From Membranipora membranacea (taxonomy: Eukaryota > Bryozoa > Gymnolaemata > Cheilostomatida > Membraniporidae), in assembly GCA_914767715.1 (NCBI GenBank), contig OU612071.1, forward strand, positions 372,001-436,000: a DNA stretch of 64,000 bases. Direction: 5' to 3'. The position numbers and the translations under genes are program-made. A model generated the notes under the pieces. It was not told where the DNA came from and ran no database searches. It saw only the letters and a program-made list of their open reading frames with translations. Of the stretch, positions 47,001-56,270 are shown one piece after another (within the stretch, counting starts at the first letter, position 1; each line of letters starts with the position of its first letter).

Positions 47001-50000
47001 CTGGTGTTAGATTATCTAATAGAGCTTTCACTGTGTCTGTGTGACCTCTGAGTGATGCCCCGTATAAAGCTGTCATACCATCCATATACTCTATAGAGAT
47101 GAGCTGCAGCCGCTGATCTGGTGTTAGATTATCTAATAAAGCCCTCACTGTGTCTGTGTGACCTCCCCATGATGCCCTGTATAAAGCTGTCCTACCATCC
47201 GTATCCTCTATAGAGATGAGCTGCAGCTGCTGCTCTGGTGTTAGATTATCTAATAAAGCCTTCACTGTGTCTGTGTGACCTCGCTCTGATGCCCTGTATA
47301 AAGCTGTCCTACCATCCGTATCCTCTATAGAGATGAGCTGCAGCTGCTGCTCTGGTGTTAGATTATCTAATAAAGCCTTCACTGTGTCTGTGTGACCTCC
47401 CTCTGATGCCCTGTGTAAAGCTGTCCCATCATATTTAGTCTTATTAGAGATGAGCTTCAGCCGCTGTTCTGGTGTTAGATTATCTAATAAAGCCTTCACT
47501 GTGTCTGTGTGACCTCGCTCTGATGCCCTGTATAAAGCTGTCCTACCATCCGTATCCTCTATAGAGATGAGCTGCAGCCGCTGATCTGGTGTTAGATTAT
47601 CTAATAGAGCTTTCACTGTGTCTGTGTGACCTCTGAGTGATGCCCCGTATAAAGCTGTCATACCATCCATATACTCTATAGAGATGAGCTGCAGCCGCTG
47701 ATCTGGTGTTAGATTATCTAATAAAGCCCTCACTGTGTCTGTGTGACCTCCCCATGATGCCCTGTATAAAGCTGTCCTACCATCCGTATCCTCTATAGAG
47801 ATGAGCTGCAGCTGCTGCTCTGGTGTTAGATTATCTAATAAAGCCTTCACTGTGTCTGTGTGACCTCGCTCTGATGCCCTGTATAAAGCTGTCCTACCAT
47901 CCGTATCCTCTATAGAGATGAGCTGCAGCTGCTGCTCTGGTGTTAGATTATCTAATAAAGCCTTCACTGTGTCTGTGTGACCTCCCTCTGATGCCCTGTG
48001 TAAAGCTGTCCCATCATATTTAGTCTTATTAGAGATGAGCTTCAGCCGCTGTTCTGGTGTTAGATTATCTAATAAAGCCTTCACTGTGTCTGTGTGACCT
48101 CGCTCTGATGCCCTGTATAAAGCTGTCCTACCATCCGTATCCTCTATAGAGATGAGCTGCAGCCGCTGATCTGGTGTTAGATTATCTAATAGAGCTTTCA
48201 CTGTGTCTGTGTGACCTCTGAGTGATGCCCCGTATAAAGCTGTCCTACCATCCGTATCCTCTATAGAGATGAGCTGCAGCTGCTGCTCTGGTGTTAGATT
48301 ATCTAATAAAGCCTTCACTGTGTCTGTGTGACCTCCGTGTGATGCCCCGTATAAGGCTGTCACACCATACGTATCCTCTATAGAGATGAGCTGCAGCCGC
48401 TGATCTGGTGTTAGATTATCTAATAAAGCCTTCACAGTGTCAGTGTGACCTCCGTGTGATGCCCCGTATAAAGCTGTCACACCATCCGTATCCTCTATAG
48501 AGATGAGCTGCAGCCGCTGATCTGGTGTTAGATTATCTAGCAAAGCCCTCACTGTGTCTGTGTGACCTCCCCATGATGCCCTGTATAAAGCTGTCCTACC
48601 ATCCGTATCCTCTATAGAGATGAGCTGCAGCTGCTGCTCTGGTGTTAGATTATCTAATAAAGCCTTCACTGTGTCTGTGTGACCTCCCTCTGATGCCCTG
48701 TGTAAAGCTGTCCCATCATATTTAGTCTTATTAGAGATGAGCTTCAGCCGCTGTTCTGGTGTTAGATTATCTAATAAAGCCTTCACTGTGTCTGTGTGAC
48801 CTTGCTCTGATGCCCTGTATAAAGCTGTCCTACCATCCGTATCCTCTATAGAGATGAGCTGCAGCCGCTGATCTGGTGTTAGATTATCTAATAAAGCCTT
48901 CACTGTGTCTGTGTGACCTCGCTCTGATGCCCTGTATAAAGCTGTCCTACCATCCGTATCCTCTATAGAGATGAGCTGCAGCCGCTGATCTGGTGTTAGA
49001 TTATCTAATAAAGCCTTCACTGTGTCTGTGTGACCTCGCTCTGATGCCCTGTATAAAGCTGTCCTACCATCCGTATCCTCTATAGAGATGAGCTGCAGCC
49101 GCTGATCTGGTGTTAGATTATCTAATAGAGCTTTCACTGTGTCTGTGTGACCTCTGAGTGATGCCCCGTATAAAGCTGTCATACCATCCATATACTCTAT
49201 AGAGATGAGCTGCAGCCGCTGATCTGGTGTTAGATTATCTAATAAAGCCCTCACTGTGTCTGTGTGACCTCCCCATGATGCCCTGTATAAAGCTGTCCTA
49301 CCATCCGTATCCTCTATAGAGATGAGCTGCAGCTGCTGCTCTGGTGTTAGATTATCTAATAAAGCCTTCACTGTGTCTGTGTGACCTCGCTCTGATGCCC
49401 TGTATAAAGCTGTCCTACCATCCGTATCCTCTATAGAGATGAGCTGCAGCTGCTGCTCTGGTGTTAGATTATCTAATAAAGCCTTCACTGTGTCTGTGTG
49501 ACCTCCCTCTGATGCCCTGTGTAAAGCTGTCCCATCATATTTAGTCTTATTAGAGATGAGCTTCAGCCGCTGTTCTGGTGTTAGATTATCTAATAAAGCC
49601 TTCACTGTGTCTGTGTGACCTCGCTCTGATGCCCTGTATAAAGCTGTCCTACCATCCGTATCCTCTATAGAGATGAGCTGCAGCCGCTGATCTGGTGTTA
49701 GATTATCTAATAGAGCTTTCACTGTGTCTGTGTGACCTCTGAGTGATGCCCCGTATAAAGCTGTCCAACCATCCGTATCCTTTATAGAGATGAGCTGCAG
49801 CCGCTGATCTGGTGTTAGATTATCTAATAAAGCCTTCACAGTGTCAGTGTGACCTCCGAGTGATGCCCCGTCTAAAGCTGTCATACCATCCGTATCCTCT
49901 ATAGAGATGAGCTGCAGCCGCTGATCTGGTGTTAGATTATCTAATAAAGCCTTCACTGTGTCTGTGTGACATCCCCATGATGCCCTGTATAAAGCTGTCC

Positions 50001-50250
50001 TACCATCCGTATCCTCTATAGAGATGAGCTGCAGCTGCTGCTCTGGTGTTAGATTATCTAATAAAGCCTTCACTGTGTCTGTGTGACCTCCCTCTGATGC
50101 CCTGTGTAAAGCTGTCCCATCATATTTAGTCTTATTAGAGATGAGCTGCAGCTGCTGATCTGGTGTTAGAGTATCTAATATAGCTTTCACTGTGTCTGTG
50201 AGACCTTTCTGTGATGCAAGTAATAAAGACTCTGATAAGCCAAGATCCAT
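31999..50250 (-). CDS. giant ankyrin-repeat / nucleotidyltransferase / TPR protein
   Basis: Five coding exons with GT-AG borders join without a frame break: 43276-50250, 42400-42546, 33150-35637, an 18-base microexon 32765-32782, and 31999-32057 (stop 31999-32001). Predicted length 3,228 residues. Residues 26-2287 are 58 ankyrin-type repeats of exactly 39 residues (TALYRAS, GHTDTVKALL, DNLTP). Around 2490-2510 is the Pol-beta superfamily signature G-S-L-G-R-G-E...S-D-I-E (D2504, E2506), as in GlnD/DUF294-type nucleotidyltransferases. A C-terminal TPR-like region follows (NYEQALELYQRL, KLKDAKKAYELALKH, GLANKHYTAALKVY). There is no signal peptide. The start ATG follows an in-frame TGA four codons upstream, and an acceptor at 50291-50292 suggests a 5' UTR intron. 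The intact motif suggests catalytic capacity; substrate and role are unknown. A sensor or scaffold role is only inference. Confidence 0.9.
32300..32870 (+). repeat. decayed 3' end of the RLE-type LINE family
   Basis: Resembles 40560-41190 in the same order: TGAGGCAGAAA...GCAT, then GAGT(T/A)AGATCTAA with following AAAC, then CAATGAAGAGTTGGCAG. It covers the end of the RLE ORF and part of the 3' UTR, and overlaps the microexon intron of the ankyrin gene. Confidence 0.5.
32765..32782 (-). CDS. 18-nt microexon
   Basis: Flanked by CATTTCAG and GTAAGT on the minus strand. It adds six residues (AKQMRR) and preserves phase 1 on both sides. Confidence 0.65.
33150..35637 (-). CDS. NTase-TPR exon
   Basis: A 2,488-base exon beginning AFTLYNSAAVRFSS after acceptor AATACAG and ending HCSK before GTGAGA. 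Order: an N-terminal helical segment (WAALQTYFDENLSAEFFYKN), the nucleotidyltransferase core (CVFSVVGIGSLGRGEATPYS, then DIEYLF), a segment GYQIDGITKTSGNVPTGN that may bear a further acidic residue, a long helical region, and TPR-like motifs in the last 350 residues. No stop codon or frame break interrupts it, which argues that it is under selection. Confidence 0.9.
36084..36093. repeat. 10-bp target-site duplication, left
   Basis: ATTTAAAAGG, identical to 42218-42227. Confidence 0.8.
36504..36571 (+). repeat. 68-bp direct repeat, left
   Basis: TTGACTCGTGGTTTCTAGCT to TGTATGTTGTATC; copied at 41352-41420 in the same orientation with two extra bases and one substitution. The probable target duplication of the nested LINE. 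Confidence 0.75.
36580..37162 (+). pseudogene. RLE-LINE reverse transcriptase (frameshifted)
   Basis: RT motifs A-C are present as LDLANAY, PMGCAISPLLF and FMDDITI. The frame is left after KSRSLSLC, and the polymerase continues in another frame from about 37150. Confidence 0.85.
37150..38139 (+). pseudogene. RLE-LINE thumb and zinc finger
   Basis: Begins GTERIPTLAEQPVKSLGRWY and ends after the CCHC finger and RYTYRHNQVLKVL. The protein goes on briefly in another frame (YANAGGEAREKILRKKG) before the second LINE interrupts it. Confidence 0.8.
38215..40190 (-). mobile_element. APE-type LINE inserted into the RLE LINE
   Basis: Minus-strand LINE, 5' truncated within the linker between endonuclease and polymerase. 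The 508-codon frame 38485-40011 (open upstream to about 40143) encodes the full polymerase: TGPSEISGRVLK, LFIDFSSAFN (motif A), GSPQGCVLSPILFSLY (B), YADDT (C) and a YLG region. The tail LPSG-x-RF, with CFRTECARLLNS, is found in other frames down to about 38345. It is the same clade as the fragment at 2-667. Exact ends were not fixed; no poly(A) tail is obvious. Confidence 0.8.
38485..40011 (-). pseudogene. LINE reverse transcriptase, 5'- and 3'-truncated
   Basis: The longest frame of the inner LINE, with all polymerase motifs including FIDFSSAFN and IIKYADDT. The start codon is simply the first Met of a longer open stretch. The C-terminus is cut by a frameshift near 38485, so it is not a functional ORF2. 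Confidence 0.8.
40220..40633 (+). pseudogene. RLE endonuclease domain of the LINE
   Basis: Residues around RPDLIVWSDKEKALILMELT fit the PD-(D/E)xK pattern of R2-type endonucleases, with RKLTRYEDL and VGCRGF downstream. A one-base shift near 40285 separates it from the preceding RCDLTEQLSMPQHFV. Confidence 0.8.
41352..41420 (+). repeat. 68-bp direct repeat, right
   Basis: Partner of 36504-36571. Confidence 0.75.
42218..42227. repeat. 10-bp target-site duplication, right
   Basis: ATTTAAAAGG, identical to 36084-36093. Confidence 0.8.
42400..42546 (-). CDS. exon 2 of the ankyrin/NTase/TPR gene
   Basis: 147 bases, phase 0 on both sides, encoding a helical linker (IQRIKSLFQESYMQRG, SALAGIYESKSKIYHQWQHA). 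Acceptor TTTTAATTGAAG, donor GTAAGT. Confidence 0.8.
43276..50250 (-). CDS. ankyrin exon, 58 repeats of 39 residues
   Basis: One 6,975-base open exon. A 25-residue cap (LSESLLLASQKGLTDTVKAI) is followed by 58 uninterrupted 117-bp units and a 38-residue tail ending AFNAK before GTAGGT. Normal ankyrin repeats have about 33 residues; these have a six-residue longer loop (IED-T-DGR or NKTKYDG variants). Helix-1 core TALxxAS and helix-2 core GHTDTVKALL are kept in essentially all units. Variant units recur in fixed order, showing higher-order duplication. Confidence 0.93.
44092..49590 (-). repeat. 2,106-bp higher-order repeat, about 2.6 copies
   Basis: Blocks 47485-49590, 45379-47484 and the partial 44092-45378. 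Each full block is 18 ankyrin units in the same variant order. Even rare variants (CTAGCAAAGCCCTCAC near 46430 and 48536) recur exactly 2,106 bases apart. Confidence 0.92.
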
Positions 50251-50290
50251 TATTCTGCTCCGTCAAGTAGGTGGTTCTTATGTCTGATAC

Positions 50291-50717
50291 CTAAATAACA
50301 TAAATTTCAATGATTATAATGAGCAGCGTTCAAGAGTAAATATCAGTGCAGATTTCAAAGGTTCATCTACAGATGGTTGTTTTGAGTTGATCTGTGGAGT
50401 TCTCTTGTCATAATTCAGTGCCAGAAAGGAGGGAGAGAAGTTTTATATAAATCACAATCCAGTCATCCACACAAACCTTGATTTTGGATTGCGACTCAAT
50501 ACCAACTCCTGTTACTACACTATTCAGTCTTATTACGTTACATACAATTAGGTCCTTACTGTATATTGCGGCATTTCACAAATCTATGGATGGAATTTGT
50601 TTACGACTGAGAAGAATTTTCCAAGATGAATGTGGCAAAGTTACATTGTTGTTGAAACTAAGGGTTTTAGAATAACTGATACAACTAAACTCAATACAAT
50701 CAATAGAACAGGCTCAC
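50291..50717 (-). other. probable 5' UTR intron of the ankyrin gene
   Basis: The minus strand shows a donor-like TTTGAG|GTGAGC at 50718/50717 and an acceptor ATTTAG at 50291-50296 just before the coding exon. No promoter motif was identified further out. Confidence 0.4.
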
Positions 50718-51118
50718 CTCAAATCACTGTTACAAATGTCTGAGATCTCATCAGTACAGAGCTATCAGTGGATTGTCCAGTCTACTAGCCACCAGCCTTT
50801 TGGTTGACTCTACAAGTAATATAATTCTCATATGAGCAATCTAGCTGTCTTCATGAGTATACATATTGCACAGTAAACAGTCATAAGTAGAGTCGCACTC
50901 CCAATCTTGCCTTCTTCGTTTTTTCTTTGCTTTTTAGGTTTGGTCTACTTTTGTTGTTGGTTTTTGGTGTTTTTGTCTGGATCCATAATATGTAATAATA
51001 ATATATAAATATGTAGTTGGTACAAAGGTATTATATGATTCCTCGGTACGAAATATGATAGTAGTCTGTTTGCCGCTACGTGACTGTCAGGTTTCTGGCT
51101 ACTTCACGTTATTTATAC

Positions 51119-51188
51119 CTTTGTATTCCAGCAGCATGTAAAAATTGGAGTTGCCTTCATTTATGTGTGGTGGGGCAACTCCAAAGTA
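51119..51188. repeat. 70-bp hairpin module, copy 2
   Basis: GGAGTTGCC (51147-51155) pairs with GGCAACTCC (51174-51182). Flanking and loop sequence match 25655-25724. Confidence 0.75.
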
Positions 51189-51383
51189 ATACATGATGCC
51201 TTTTAGAATCAGGGAGGGTGGGAGAGGTGGAGCTTGCATCCAACAAAATTGACCAATCAGAGCTCAGTATTTGCTCTCAATCCATACTTGCCAACCTGTA
51301 CGCATAAAGTGTTTATGTGCGCTTATTTGACACTAATTGAGTTTTAAACGCAAAACGCGAGCTGAACGCATGGAAGCGCGACA

Positions 51384-51600
51384 ACTTGGCCCGAGCCAAA
51401 CTTGGCCTGAGCCAAACTTGGCCCGAGCCAAACTTGGCCCGAGCCAAACTTGGCCCGAGCCAAACTTGGCCCGAGCCAAACTAGACCCGAGCCAAACTTG
51501 GCCCGGGCCAAACTTGGCCCGGGCCAAACCTGGCCCGAGCCAAACTTGGCCCGAGCCAAACTTGGCCCGAGCCAAACTTGGCCCGAGCCAAACTTGGCCT
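51384..51600. repeat. 16-bp satellite, about 13 copies
   Basis: Unit CCCGAGCCAAACTTGG, almost perfect. TTGG/CCAA words give self-complementarity. Open frames on both strands here are by-products. Confidence 0.93.
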
Positions 51601-52830
51601 CAATTAGTAAAACTTGGCCCCATGCAAGAAAACTTGGCCCCAAATATAAAACTTGGCCCCAATTAGTGAAACCTGGCCCCAAGTACTGGAACTTGGCCCC
51701 AATTAGTAAAACCTGGCCCCAAGTACTGGAACTTGGCCCCAAATAGTAAAACTTGGCCCCAAATATGAAACTTGGCCCCAAATATGAAACTTGGCCCCAT
51801 ATACTGAAATTTGGCCCCAATTAGTAAAACTTGGCCCAAATATGAAACTTGGCCCCAAATATGAAACTTGGCCCCATATACTGAAACATGGCCCCAAGTA
51901 GTAAAACTTGGCCCTCAGTACTGAAACTTGGCCCCAATTAGTAAAACTTGGCCCCATGCAATGAAACTTGGCCCCAAGTAGTAAAACTTGGCCCCAAATA
52001 TAAAACTTGGCCCCAAATAGTAAAACTTGGCTCCAAGTATGAAACTTGGCCCCATATACTGAAACTTGGCCCCAAGTAGTAAAACTTGGCCCTCAGTACT
52101 GAAACTTGGCCTCAATTAGTAAAAATTGGCCCCGTGTAATGGAACTTGGCCCAAAGTAGTAAAACTTGGCCCTCAGTACTGAAACTTGGCCTCAATTAGT
52201 AAAAATTGGCCCCGTGCAATGGAACTTGGCCCCAAGTAGTAAAACTTGGCCCCAAATATAAAACTCGGCCCCAAGTAGCAAAACTTGGCCCCATATACTG
52301 AAACTTGGCCCCAAGTAGTAAAAATTGGCCCTCAGTACTGAAACTTGGCCTCAATTAGTAAAACTTGGCCCCATGCAATGAAACTTGGCCCCAAATATAA
52401 AACTCGGCCCCAAGTACTGAGACTTGGCCCCAATTAGTAAAACTAGGCCCCAAATATAAAACTTGGCCCCATGTACTGAAACTTGGACCCAATTAGTAAA
52501 ACTTGGCCCCTCATATAAAACTTGGCCCCATGGAATGAAACCTGGCCCCAATTAGTAAAGCTTGGCCCCGGTTAGTAAAACTTGGCCCCAAATATGAAAC
52601 TTGGCCCAATTAGTAAAACTAGGCCCCAAATATAAAACTTGGCCCCATGTACTGAAATTTGGCCCCAATTAGTAAAACTTGGCCCCTCATATAAAACTTG
52701 GCTCCACGGAATGAAACTTGGTCTCAATTATGAAATCTTGGCCCCAAATATAAGACTTGGCCCCATGAAATGAAACTTGGCCCCAAATAGTTAAACTTGG
52801 CCCATAATATAAAACCTAGCCCAAGGTGTT
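51600..52830. repeat. AAACTTGGCCCC satellite with variable spacers
   Basis: A constant core AAACTTGGCCCC alternates with a small set of 5-9-base linkers (AATTAGTA, AAGTACTGG, ATATACTG, ATGCAATG, AAATAT). Blocks of several linkers recur in the same order (for example near 52075 and 52155). Not coding. Confidence 0.93.
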
Positions 52831-53390
52831 GTACTTTCAATTAAAGAAGAACAAACATAACAATGTTTCATTACAATTTCACATCGAGACAACAAAATGT
52901 TATAATATAATAAATGAATATAATAAGCACTATTTTAATATGTAATATCAAACTCTGTTTACAGGCCCGGGACTTCTTTGTTCCTCTTTCACAGTGAGAA
53001 GAGATGGAAACACTTTATAAAACCAGGATTCAACCAAAGTAAATTACGTTGACATCATATGTGCGCAGCAATTCCATTTTACATCTTGCATGAGATCAAG
53101 GAGACGTGACGGTAACTCCACCTGTTTGTGAGTGATAACTCTGGGTAATGAAGAATTGGCTGATCTTTTATATATCCGATATCAAAATATATGTTACCTC
53201 TCATGTTGTTCGAAGACTGGGGAAATTAATCTGCAAATCTGTTATAATATGACAGTGCATTATCATCCACTATTTAGGCTGTATTTAGTGATTGGTCATC
53301 CAAATCTGATATATGCTCTACTGGATACTTAATATCTTCCACTCCTGAGGTTGGATAGAGAACACTCAGTCCTGACAGACTATGAGCCAA
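52831..53390. other. no gene recognised
   Basis: Spacer between the satellite and the 3' end of the LINE, AT-rich. Confidence 0.4.
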
Positions 53391-53525
53391 ATTGCTATAT
53401 ATATACTTTTTATTGGCATCAAAAGTCATCTCATTCGAAATGTTTTGCACTCAGTGCCAGAAAACAATTTTTTTTATAACAAAAAAAGAGAAACAGAAGG
53501 GAAATAATATCATCAATGATGTTGG

Positions 53526-56270
53526 TCAAGTCGATAATATATGGTTGAAAAGTAAAGTTTTGAATGAACTGAACTTCTCTTTAGATCTCAAATGTAACGG
53601 TAAAGAATTGTATGTAGCAGAAACTTTGTATCTTAGATTGTCTGTATGATATAAAAGTAAATGTTTATCACGAAAATTGAACTTGGTAGTGTTTTTAAAT
53701 CCTCTATATATAAATGGTGGTGTTAAAAAATTGTTTATCTTATGCGCAAAAAGTGAAGTGAAATAACAAACAAGCTTAGGAAGAGGTAGGAGTTGTAATG
53801 ATTGTGTAATGGATTCGGTTGAAATGAGATAATACGGGATGTAATGCACATTGGCGATAATGCGTAAAGCCCGTTTTTGCAACAAAAATAATCTATTGAG
53901 GGCATTATTGCAGGACAAGTTGCCAATGATATGGATACCATATATAAGGTGACAATAGATAAACTGGAAGTAAAATGTGCGGGCACTTGCTATATCCAAG
54001 AAGTATCTCAAATTTTGAAGTAGGTAAACATTCCGTTGTGCCTTTTTATATACATACTCTAGATGATCCTGCCATGAAAGCGAGTCATTCAACACAAAAC
54101 CCAGAAGCCTTGTAGTTCTCTGTCTGTTTAGTTTTTCATGCCCTATGTACAGTTCCAGGTCATAAAGCGGATCTGAGATATTAAGTAGCATGTAATGAGA
54201 TTTCTGAACATTTATAACCATCCGGTTACGATTGCACCAATCCAAAATGCCACTTAAATCTTCAGATGCCTTTGCCTTTAGTTGCTGAAGGTTTTTATTA
54301 GATGACAGGAACACTGTATCATCAGCATATGCATATGATGATGAGTCTGATTTTGATGAAGTTAATAAATCATTTATGAAGATGAGATACAAAGTTGGTG
54401 CTAGGATTGAACCTTGAGGGACCCCTATTGTGATAGGCAATCTACAAGATTCAATATTATTGAGTTTAACAAACTGCCTTCTGTCTGTCAGAAAGGTGTC
54501 AAGAAGTTTTAACATATTTCCTCCGATGCCGCAAGCCTTCAACTTATTGTGTAGTAAAACATGGGATACACAGTCAAATGCCTTTTTAAAATCCAGAAAA
54601 AGTAATGTCATAACATTTCCATTAATTTTCTCCACCAAAGAGTCTGAAATAATTTTAAATAAACTGTCTGAACAAGAATGGCCTTTTCTAAATCCACATT
54701 GAAGCTCATGGATGATTTTGTTCTTAGTGAGATATTCTTGCAGATGGTGATTTATGTGTTTCTCAAATATTTTTGAAAGAACAGGCAAGACTGAAATTGG
54801 CCTATAATTTGATGGGTTATTTATATCCCCAGATTTATGTATTGGTGAAACTCGAGCTAGTTTCCATGTTGAAGGGAACTGTCCTTTGCTTAAAACCCTG
54901 TTAAACATATCGGTGACAATATCCACAATATAAGGCCAAACAAGCTTCAACATCTTCACTGTAATTCTGTCAGGTCCTGTACTTTTACTATCAGGAATGT
55001 GGAACAATATTCTTGTACATGTGAAAGGGGTGAATTGTGGTATGTCTGTCAAATTATATTTGGATACGGGAAATGTCATCTCATCTGTTACAACAAGGTT
55101 TTTTGTGATTGATTTTGCAATGGATGTGAAATGGCTGTTAAATTGATCTGCACTCAAATTTGTCGCAGGGAAAGTCTCCTTCTTTTTATTCTTTAATACA
55201 TCCCAAACAGGTTTTGTATTACCTTTAGACTCTTTAATAGTATTAGAAATAGCTCTTTTCTTCTTTTGTCTGATCATATTAGTGACATAATTTCGCTGTT
55301 TTTTATATCCTTCCCAATCACCGTTTTGTTTGAGTTGATCTCTGATTTTGATGTTCATTTTTACCTCATCATCCAACCATTTTGGAAGATTATGCGTTCT
55401 TACAAAACGAGTCTTCTCAAACACGAGTTTTGATATAAGATGATTCAAATGGCTATAGAACTTCTCAAACATTGAGTCTATTGATCTTTCATACAGTACA
55501 TAACCAAAATTTTCCCTTGAGAATGTGTTAAAAATGTTTTCAGGTGTTGCAAATGAATAATCCAAAAATGTTACCTTACATCTTTGTTTAGATATTTTAA
55601 CATTTCTATCAATCTCTCTTGAAGCTACTATCATGAAATGATCACTCAGTGAATATTTGATGACACCAGATTTAGCAATATTGTCACTTTTACTTGAATA
55701 GATGTGGTCAATTAGTGTCCTTGATGAATTAGTTATGCGAGTGGGTTCAGATATAAGTTGATTCAACAGTAGTGGAGAGGTAACATTATCTAACCACCTG
55801 TTTTTCGAAGTTGGATTCAGCAAATCAATATTGAAATCACCAAATATTATAATTTCATCGTTCAAACCATAACAACGCTCGACAAACTCTGAAAAGTCTG
55901 TGTTCCATGATGCTTTTGATTGGGGAGGTCTATATAAGTATGTGACCAAAAAACTCTTTTGGCTTCTGGGTCTGACCTTGACTGTTATACTCTCATTCAT
56001 GTAAAGATCTAAATTTTCCAGATGTTCAATGACCAGTGAATCATGGACATAGCAGAGTAATCCCCCACCATTGTTACAGAGCCTATCCCTTCTTATCATC
56101 GTATATCCTGGTACCTCATATAGGCAGCTGTCATCATTTTCATTCAAAAATGTTTCAGCCAAACACAGTATACTAAATTTGTGATCACTAAGAATTAAAC
56201 GAACCTCTTCCAGTTTGCTTGCCAATCCACGGATATTAAGATATGCGCTATAAAAATTCATTGCCATCAT
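53526..56270 (-). CDS. LINE ORF2: endonuclease and reverse transcriptase
   Basis: 914 residues. An APE endonuclease occupies roughly 1-220, with catalytic elements AET (38-40), GDFNIDL (144-150) and SDH (209-211). The reverse transcriptase follows, with STGPDRITVKML, the A motif FLDFKKAFD (558-566), the B motif GVPQGSILAPTLY (616-628) and the C motif YADDT (648-652). The C-terminal domain ends with LLQKRALRIIANVHYIPYYL and related stretches also seen in the decayed copy at 61.9-62.5 kb. The polymerase would nick target DNA and prime reverse transcription of its own RNA there. The start overlaps the ORF1 stop as ATGATG, which favours this Met (the next Met is two residues later). Confidence 0.93.
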   Translation of the reverse strand: MMAMNFYSAYLNIRGLASKLEEVRLILSDHKFSILCLAETFLNENDDSCLYEVPGYTMIRRDRLCNNGGGLLCYVHDSLVIEHLENLDLYMNESITVKVRPRSQKSFLVTYLYRPPQSKASWNTDFSEFVERCYGLNDEIIIFGDFNIDLLNPTSKNRWLDNVTSPLLLNQLISEPTRITNSSRTLIDHIYSSKSDNIAKSGVIKYSLSDHFMIVASREIDRNVKISKQRCKVTFLDYSFATPENIFNTFSRENFGYVLYERSIDSMFEKFYSHLNHLISKLVFEKTRFVRTHNLPKWLDDEVKMNIKIRDQLKQNGDWEGYKKQRNYVTNMIRQKKKRAISNTIKESKGNTKPVWDVLKNKKKETFPATNLSADQFNSHFTSIAKSITKNLVVTDEMTFPVSKYNLTDIPQFTPFTCTRILFHIPDSKSTGPDRITVKMLKLVWPYIVDIVTDMFNRVLSKGQFPSTWKLARVSPIHKSGDINNPSNYRPISVLPVLSKIFEKHINHHLQEYLTKNKIIHELQCGFRKGHSCSDSLFKIISDSLVEKINGNVMTLLFLDFKKAFDCVSHVLLHNKLKACGIGGNMLKLLDTFLTDRRQFVKLNNIESCRLPITIGVPQGSILAPTLYLIFINDLLTSSKSDSSSYAYADDTVFLSSNKNLQQLKAKASEDLSGILDWCNRNRMVINVQKSHYMLLNISDPLYDLELYIGHEKLNRQRTTRLLGFVLNDSLSWQDHLEYVYKKAQRNVYLLQNLRYFLDIASARTFYFQFIYCHLIYGIHIIGNLSCNNALNRLFLLQKRALRIIANVHYIPYYLISTESITQSLQLLPLPKLVCYFTSLFAHKINNFLTPPFIYRGFKNTTKFNFRDKHLLLYHTDNLRYKVSATYNSLPLHLRSKEKFSSFKTLLFNHILST

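Noticed and set aside
51333-52551. Several open frames on both strands with GPS/ARAKFG-type repeats
   Set aside because: By-products of the 16-bp and AAACTTGGCCCC satellites; no start context, no splice context, all frames equally open.
51600-52830. CRISPR-like look of constant core and variable linker
   Set aside because: Linkers are too short (5-9 bp), recur many times, and the genome is eukaryotic; it is a satellite.
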